DNA of 64,000 nucleotides from Oxalobacteraceae bacterium OTU3CAMAD1 (GTDB lineage Bacteria; Pseudomonadota; Gammaproteobacteria; Burkholderiales; Burkholderiaceae_D). Each line of letters starts with the position of its first letter. Within the stretch, counting starts at the first letter, position 1. This document shows, one piece after another, positions 59,404 through 64,000 of the stretch. The notes under the pieces are model-generated. The model searched no databases. It saw only the letters and a list, made by a program, of their open reading frames with translations, and was not told the origin of the DNA. The stretch is from contig CP099650.1 of the NCBI GenBank assembly GCA_024123915.1, positions 620,001-684,000 on the forward strand. The letters run 5' to 3'. A program made the position numbers and the translations under genes.

Positions 59404-62400
59404 TTGAAGAGCGCGATCGATTTTGCGCGTCGTATCGCGACCTTTGCCCCGACTTGGCCGCGCCGCGCCGTCGTGCTGGGTGCGCTCGTCATGTCCCAGG
59501 CGGCCGTCGCCGCCATGCCCGCGCTGGTCAATTACGCCCATACCGCGTGGAACGGACAGCGCGGCGCGCCCGCCGACGTCTTGCAGTTCACGCAAACCCT
59601 GGACGGCTGGCTGTGGATCAGTTCGCCCAACGGCCTGTTCCGCTTTGACGGCGTCGATTTCGAGCGGATGGACAAGGTGCAAGGCCATCCCGTGCACACC
59701 AACAACACGCTCGGACTGCTGACCACGCGCGACGGCCGCTTGTGGGTGGGCGGGCGCTTCGGCGGCATCAGTGTGTTCGGTGCGAATGGCTCGCACAGCG
59801 CGCGCCTGTACACCGAGGCGGACGGTCTGCCGCCGGGGGCGATCTTCACCATGACGGAAGGACCCGATGGCAGCGTGTGGGCCGCGACCCGGACCGGTCT
59901 CGCACACCTGGCGCCCGGCGCAACGCGCTTTCGCCGCATCGGCGAACACGATGGCCTGCCGGAAAAACACGCGCGGCAAGTCTTGTATACCCGCGACGGC
60001 CGCCAGTGGGTGTCGGTCGAGGGCGGCATCTACTTCCGCGATCCCGGCCAGCCGCGCTACCGGCGCGCCTGGCCGCATATCGACCTGATGGCGATGGCCG
60101 AGGCGCCGGACGGCACCTTGTGGGGCTCGGACGGCGTCGACAAGCACTACCGTGTGTTGTCCGCGCCGCCGCCTGGCAATCCGGCTCCGCGCGCGGAACT
60201 GGGCGGCAACGGCGCGCTGTTCGACCGCGACGGCACTATGTGGATTCTGAAGGTGAACGCGCTCGAACGCCGCCAGGCCCCTTACGTGGGCAAGGCCGCC
60301 GACGCGCGCCAGATGACCAGGGAAAACGGCATGAGCGGTCCGCTGCCGCAAACGGCGTTCGAAGACCGCGAAGGCAATTTGTGGATCGGCACCTCCGCCG
60401 GGTTGGATCGCCTGCGGCGCACGCGCTTGCGTGCCGTGCCGGTCGCCACCGCTTTCGACCGTCCCGGCGTGATCGCCGACGATCGTGGCGGCGTGATCAT
60501 CGGCGACTGGCGCCACCCGCCGCGCCGCTACAACGCCGCCGGCCCGCAGGAGGAGATGGGGAGGTTCCAGCTCACCGGCGCCTATCGCGCCGCCGACGGC
60601 GGCCTGTGGCTGGCCAACGACGCCGAGCGCTGGCACCGCGACGCGTCGGGCGTGCTCACGCGGATGCCGCACCCGCCGCATCTGGTCGGCCACGACGCCC
60701 AAGCGATGACGATCGACGCTACGGGCCGCATGTGGATCTCGCTGTCGCGCCAAGGCTTGTTCACCGTCGAGGGCGACGCCTGGCGCAAGGACGGTGGCGT
60801 GCCCGGCCTGCCCGGCGATCTCGCGCTGTCGCTGGCGACCGACCGCGCCGGACGCGTGTGGGCGAGCTATCTGCACAACCGGATCGCGGTGATCGATGGC
60901 CTGCGCACGCGGGTGTTCGGCGAGGCCGACGGTCTGCGGCTGGGCAATGTGCAATCGCTGCTGGTGGATGGCGCGCGCATCTGGGCCGGCGGCCAGAACG
61001 GGCTGGCGTGGCACGACGGCCAGCGCTGGCACAGCGTGACCCCGGCCGGCGGGCGGCAATTGCGCGGCATCTCCGGCATGGTGCGCGCCGGCGCGGGCGA
61101 GTTGTGGCTGTACGGCTCCGAGGGCATCAGCCGCGTCGCCGCCGGGGATGTCGAGCGGCTGCTGCGCGAGCCGGGATGGCCGCTGCCTTACGAACGCTTC
61201 GACGCGCTGGACGGCCTGGTCGGTGGCGCCGAGCAATTGCGCCCCTTGCCGTCGATGGCGCAGAGCGGCGACGGCAGGCTGTGGTTCGCCACCGCCAGCG
61301 AAGTGGCCAGCCTCGATCCGGCCGCCATCGCCCGCAACCCGCTGGCGCCGCCGGTGCAGGTGCTGTCGCTGCGCTCGGGCGACCTGACTTATCCCGTCAT
61401 CTACCCGGCGCAACAGGCGTTGCGGCTGCCGACCGGCCGGCGCGACCTGCGCATCGCCTACACGGCATTGGCCCTGGCGCTGCCCGAGCGGGTACGCTTC
61501 CGCTACAAGCTCGAAGGCTACGACAAGGACTGGCAGGACGCCGGCATGCGCCGCGAGGCGGTCTATACCAACCTCGGCCCCGGCGACTACCGCTTCCGCG
61601 TGATCGCCGCCAACGAGGACGGCGTATGGAACGAGACCGGCGCCACCTTGGCGCTGACCTTGCCGCCGCGCTTCGTCGAGACCGATTGGTTCAAGGTGCT
61701 GATGGTGGTGCTGGCGGCCCTGCTGCTGGGCGGACTCTATCGGCTGCGGGTGCGGCACCTGACCGCGCGCATGCGCGACCGCATGCAGCAGCGCCTGGCA
61801 GAGCGCGAGCGCATCGCGCGCGGCCTGCACGACACGGTGCTGCAAAGCGTGCAGGGCCTGATCATGCTGTTCCACCAGCAGGCGCGCAGCCTGCCCATCA
61901 GCGCCGACGAGCGCGGCAAGCTCGAACAAACCCTGGACCTGGCCGACGAGCTGATGGCCGAGGGGCGCGACTGCATCGCGGACCTGCGCACCGGCGGCGA
62001 GCCCGGCGAACTGGGCCAGACGCTCACGCAGTATGGCCACGTTCTACTGCAGCAGCGTTTCACCGCGAGCATCCACGGCACGCCGCGCGCGCTCTGCCCA
62101 AGGTTGCGCGACGAGGTGCAGGCGATCACGCGCGAAGCGTTGTTCAATGCCTCGCGCCACGCCCAGGCCAACAAGGTGCAGCTGGTCATCGACTACCGTG
62201 CCGACGGCTTGTCCGTGCTGGTGCGCGACGACGGTTGCGGCATGTCGGAAGCCTTGTCGTGCGGTACGGGACGGCCCCAACACTACGGCATCGTCGGCAT
62301 GGCCGAGCGCGCCAGGATTGTCGGCGCGCGCTACAAGCTGGTCTCGGCGCCCGGCCAGGGCACTGTCATGCACCTGGACGTCCCGGCCGAACATGCCTAC

Positions 62401-62457
62401 GCGGGCGGCCGCTCGGCGGCCCTGTTCGCCCGGCTGCGCCGCCGCCCGGCCGCTTAG
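59404..62457 (+). CDS. Propeller-type sensor histidine kinase (Reg_prop, Y_Y_Y, HisKA_3)
   Basis: This protein of about 1017 residues has an N-terminal signal or anchor (about 10-40) and a periplasmic two-propeller sensor with repeats such as DGWLWISSPNGLFRFDG, DGRLWVGGRFGG and EGNLWIGTSAGLDRL. A Y_Y_Y domain follows (about 695-755), then a membrane helix (about 762-782), HisKA_3 with GLHDTVLQSVQGL (phospho-His about 809) and HATPase with EALFNASRHA and YGIVGMAERA. The start is the TTG at 59404; the ATG at 59388 is closed by a stop, and no strong ribosome-binding site is seen. The likely partner is the LuxR-type regulator at 63588. The ligand is unknown. Confidence 0.9.
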   Translation: MKSAIDFARRIATFAPTWPRRAVVLGALVMSQAAVAAMPALVNYAHTAWNGQRGAPADVLQFTQTLDGWLWISSPNGLFRFDGVDFERMDKVQGHPVHTNNTLGLLTTRDGRLWVGGRFGGISVFGANGSHSARLYTEADGLPPGAIFTMTEGPDGSVWAATRTGLAHLAPGATRFRRIGEHDGLPEKHARQVLYTRDGRQWVSVEGGIYFRDPGQPRYRRAWPHIDLMAMAEAPDGTLWGSDGVDKHYRVLSAPPPGNPAPRAELGGNGALFDRDGTMWILKVNALERRQAPYVGKAADARQMTRENGMSGPLPQTAFEDREGNLWIGTSAGLDRLRRTRLRAVPVATAFDRPGVIADDRGGVIIGDWRHPPRRYNAAGPQEEMGRFQLTGAYRAADGGLWLANDAERWHRDASGVLTRMPHPPHLVGHDAQAMTIDATGRMWISLSRQGLFTVEGDAWRKDGGVPGLPGDLALSLATDRAGRVWASYLHNRIAVIDGLRTRVFGEADGLRLGNVQSLLVDGARIWAGGQNGLAWHDGQRWHSVTPAGGRQLRGISGMVRAGAGELWLYGSEGISRVAAGDVERLLREPGWPLPYERFDALDGLVGGAEQLRPLPSMAQSGDGRLWFATASEVASLDPAAIARNPLAPPVQVLSLRSGDLTYPVIYPAQQALRLPTGRRDLRIAYTALALALPERVRFRYKLEGYDKDWQDAGMRREAVYTNLGPGDYRFRVIAANEDGVWNETGATLALTLPPRFVETDWFKVLMVVLAALLLGGLYRLRVRHLTARMRDRMQQRLAERERIARGLHDTVLQSVQGLIMLFHQQARSLPISADERGKLEQTLDLADELMAEGRDCIADLRTGGEPGELGQTLTQYGHVLLQQRFTASIHGTPRALCPRLRDEVQAITREALFNASRHAQANKVQLVIDYRADGLSVLVRDDGCGMSEALSCGTGRPQHYGIVGMAERARIVGARYKLVSAPGQGTVMHLDVPAEHAYAGGRSAALFARLRRRPAA

Positions 62458-62583
62458 CAACGGCTAGCTCGAAAGAGCTAGCGCGTCTGCGCCCGTCATG
62501 GCGATGGCGGCGGCGATGCTCCACGGTACGCTATGGCCGGCATGTTCATCGTGCCCACCATTGATACCCCAAGAGAGGAAAGC

Positions 62584-63558
62584 ATGACCAACCACACCAA
62601 TCCCGACCAGCGCCGCCGCAATGTGCTGATGAGCGCCGCCACGGCCGCCGCCGCCGCCGGCACTGCCGCAGCCGGTGTTTCGCTCAACGCGTCCGCCGCC
62701 ACGCCATCGAAACAGCAGACCCGCACGGTTTGCACGCTGACCACCCGCGACGGCGTCGAGCTGTATTACAAGGATTGGGGGCCGAAGAACGGTCAACCGG
62801 TCGTCTTCAGCCACGGTTGGCCGCTGAACTCGGACAGCTGGGAATCGCAAATGATCTTCCTGGCCGATCGCGGCTACCGCTGCATCGCCCACGACCGCCG
62901 TGGCCACGGCCGCTCCAGCCAGCCATGGGACGGCAACGACATGGACCACTACGCCGACGACCTGGCCCAGGTGATCGAGGCGCTGGACCTGAAGAACGCG
63001 GTGCTGGTGGGCTTTTCCACCGGTGGCGGCGAGGTGGCGCGCTACGTCGGCCGCCATGGCACCAAACGCGTCGCCGGGCTGGCCCTGGTGTCGGCCGTGC
63101 CGCCGCTGATGCTCAAGAAGGCGGATTATCCAGGCGGCTTGCCGATGGAAGTGTTCGACGGCATCCGCGCCGGCTCCACCGCCAACCGCGCGCAGCTGTA
63201 TATCGACATCGCGTCGGGTCCGTTTTTCGGCTTCAACCGTCCGGGCGCCAAGGTCTCGCAAGGCTTGATCAACTCGTGGACGGCGCAGGGCATGCAGGCC
63301 GGCCACAAGAACACCTACGACTCGATCAAGGCGTTCTCGGAAACCGACTTCCGTGAAGACCTGAAAAAGTTCGATAAGCCAACCTTGATCATCCACGGCG
63401 ACGACGACCAGATCGTGCCGATCGACGCCTCTGGCAAAGCCGCCGCCGCGATCGTCAAGCACGCCAAGCTGCTGGTGTATCCGGGCGCGCCGCACGGCCT
63501 GACCGACACCCACAAGGACCGCGTCAACAACGATCTGCTGGCCTTCATCAAGGGCTAA
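62584..63558 (+). CDS. Alpha/beta hydrolase copy 3, non-heme haloperoxidase-like, Tat signal
   Basis: This 324-residue protein starts [19 protein letters not shown] (Tat-type leader), with AGAGGAAAG upstream. The catalytic plan matches copies 1 and 2 ([38 protein letters not shown]). The N-terminal part and the central segment differ, so it is an older duplicate than the other two. It lies between the sensor kinase and the response regulator genes. Confidence 0.9.
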   Translation: MTNHTNPDQRRRNVLMSAATAAAAAGTAAAGVSLNASAATPSKQQTRTVCTLTTRDGVELYYKDWGPKNGQPVVFSHGWPLNSDSWESQMIFLADRGYRCIAHDRRGHGRSSQPWDGNDMDHYADDLAQVIEALDLKNAVLVGFSTGGGEVARYVGRHGTKRVAGLALVSAVPPLMLKKADYPGGLPMEVFDGIRAGSTANRAQLYIDIASGPFFGFNRPGAKVSQGLINSWTAQGMQAGHKNTYDSIKAFSETDFREDLKKFDKPTLIIHGDDDQIVPIDASGKAAAAIVKHAKLLVYPGAPHGLTDTHKDRVNNDLLAFIKG

Positions 63559-63587
63559 GCCGACGGTTCGGGACGCCGGCCGGGCGG

Positions 63588-64000
63588 CTAGAGGGAGATG
63601 ATGCCGCGCTTGACCGCGATGGCGACCGCGTGGGTGCGGTCGTGCGCGTCGAGTTTGGCGAGGATGGTGCGGATGTGGGCCTTGACGGTGTCCTCGGCGA
63701 TGCCGAGGTGCACGCCGATTTGCTTGTTGCCGTTGCCGGCGGCGGCGCTCGACAGCACCGCCATCTCCCGCTCGCTCAGGTTCGGCTGGCCCAGGCGCTC
63801 GACCAAGGTGCGCGCCACGTCGGCCGGTATCCAGCGGTGGCCGGCATGCACCGCGCGGATCGCGTCGATCAAGTCCTTGCGCAGGCTGTGTTTCATCAGG
63901 AAGCCTGCCGCGCCCAGTTCGAGCGCGCGGCGCATTTGATGGTCGCCGCTCAGCGTCGTCAGCATGATCACGCGGGCGTGGCCGTTGCGCTGCCGCAGCG
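63588..64000 (-). CDS. LuxR/NarL-type response regulator, cut by the window end
   Basis: The visible 136 residues cover the end of a receiver domain (VIMLTTLSGD, then GAAGFLMKHS with the conserved Lys) and a complete LuxR helix-turn-helix (LSEREMAVLSSAAAGNGNKQ then IAEDTVKAHIRTILAKL). The N terminus and phosphoacceptor Asp lie beyond the window. This is the expected partner type for a HisKA_3 kinase such as the one at 59404, but one hydrolase gene and opposite orientation separate them. Confidence 0.9.
   Translation of the reverse strand, partial: LRQRNGHARVIMLTTLSGDHQMRRALELGAAGFLMKHSLRKDLIDAIRAVHAGHRWIPADVARTLVERLGQPNLSEREMAVLSSAAAGNGNKQIGVHLGIAEDTVKAHIRTILAKLDAHDRTHAVAIAVKRGIISL

Noticed and set aside
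59347..62040. An 897-codon open frame on the minus strand, opposite the propeller kinase
   Set aside because: Composition of a shadow and no recognisable domain; the sense strand has regular propeller repeats and kinase motifs.

Overview
The window looks like chromosomal DNA from a high-GC betaproteobacterium of the Oxalobacteraceae (Massilia, Duganella or Janthinobacterium type). This is an inference from the gene content: tandem DUF4148 secreted proteins, a fused isobutyryl-CoA mutase (IcmF), a fused indolepyruvate ferredoxin oxidoreductase, a Tad pilus locus and many two-component and c-di-GMP proteins. No rRNA, tRNA, phage, transposase or CRISPR array was seen.

Layout. 1-2000: the tail of a flavin monooxygenase, two DUF4148 paralogues and a frameshifted solute-binding protein. 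2100-6300: a three-gene molybdenum hydroxylase operon (Tat-exported Mo subunit, [2Fe-2S] subunit, diheme cytochrome c). 6500-7200: an AT-richer orphan membrane protein beside half of a repeated palindromic element. 7369-13600: a four-gene signalling operon (CHASE3/GAF hybrid kinase with three receivers, CheR, CheB, receiver-kinase). 13600-14820: two small secreted proteins. 14917-23256: a purine or nucleoside uptake and catabolism locus. A leftward operon (Tsx-like porin, BMP binding protein, Rieske oxygenase, deaminase) and a rightward ABC operon (ATPase, two permeases) flank a GntR regulator, and TTGTATACAA-like sites lie at all three promoters.

23471-32500: a PAS-MCP, a ferredoxin, a MoaD-like/beta-propeller pair, a TetR/metallo-hydrolase pair with a clear operator, a LacI regulator, and a soxR-RidA divergon with a textbook 19-bp-spacer SoxR promoter. 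It ends with a disordered protein and a small ORF interrupted by an amber codon. 32654-40717: icmF, the 2-oxoacid (indolepyruvate) ferredoxin oxidoreductase and a LysR regulator; a 16-bp perfect palindrome precedes icmF. 40855-43115: convergent HD-GYP and GGDEF genes. 43585-53858: a Tad/Flp pilus locus with an unusual extra AAA+-type ATPase.

53959-64000: a DUF2807 protein, a LysR regulator, three Tat-type alpha/beta hydrolase (non-heme haloperoxidase-like) paralogues, the first of them frameshifted, a solute-binding protein, and a propeller-type sensor kinase with a LuxR-type response regulator cut by the window end.

The most interesting items are the Rieske oxygenase inside the purine locus (possible cofactor-distinct xanthine or methylpurine oxidation), the extra Tad ATPase, the MoaD-like/propeller pair, the hydrolase family that shares a promoter-like 68-bp block with a DUF4148 gene, and several well-formed operators. 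Three genes carry single-base lesions, which may be real decay or sequence error.
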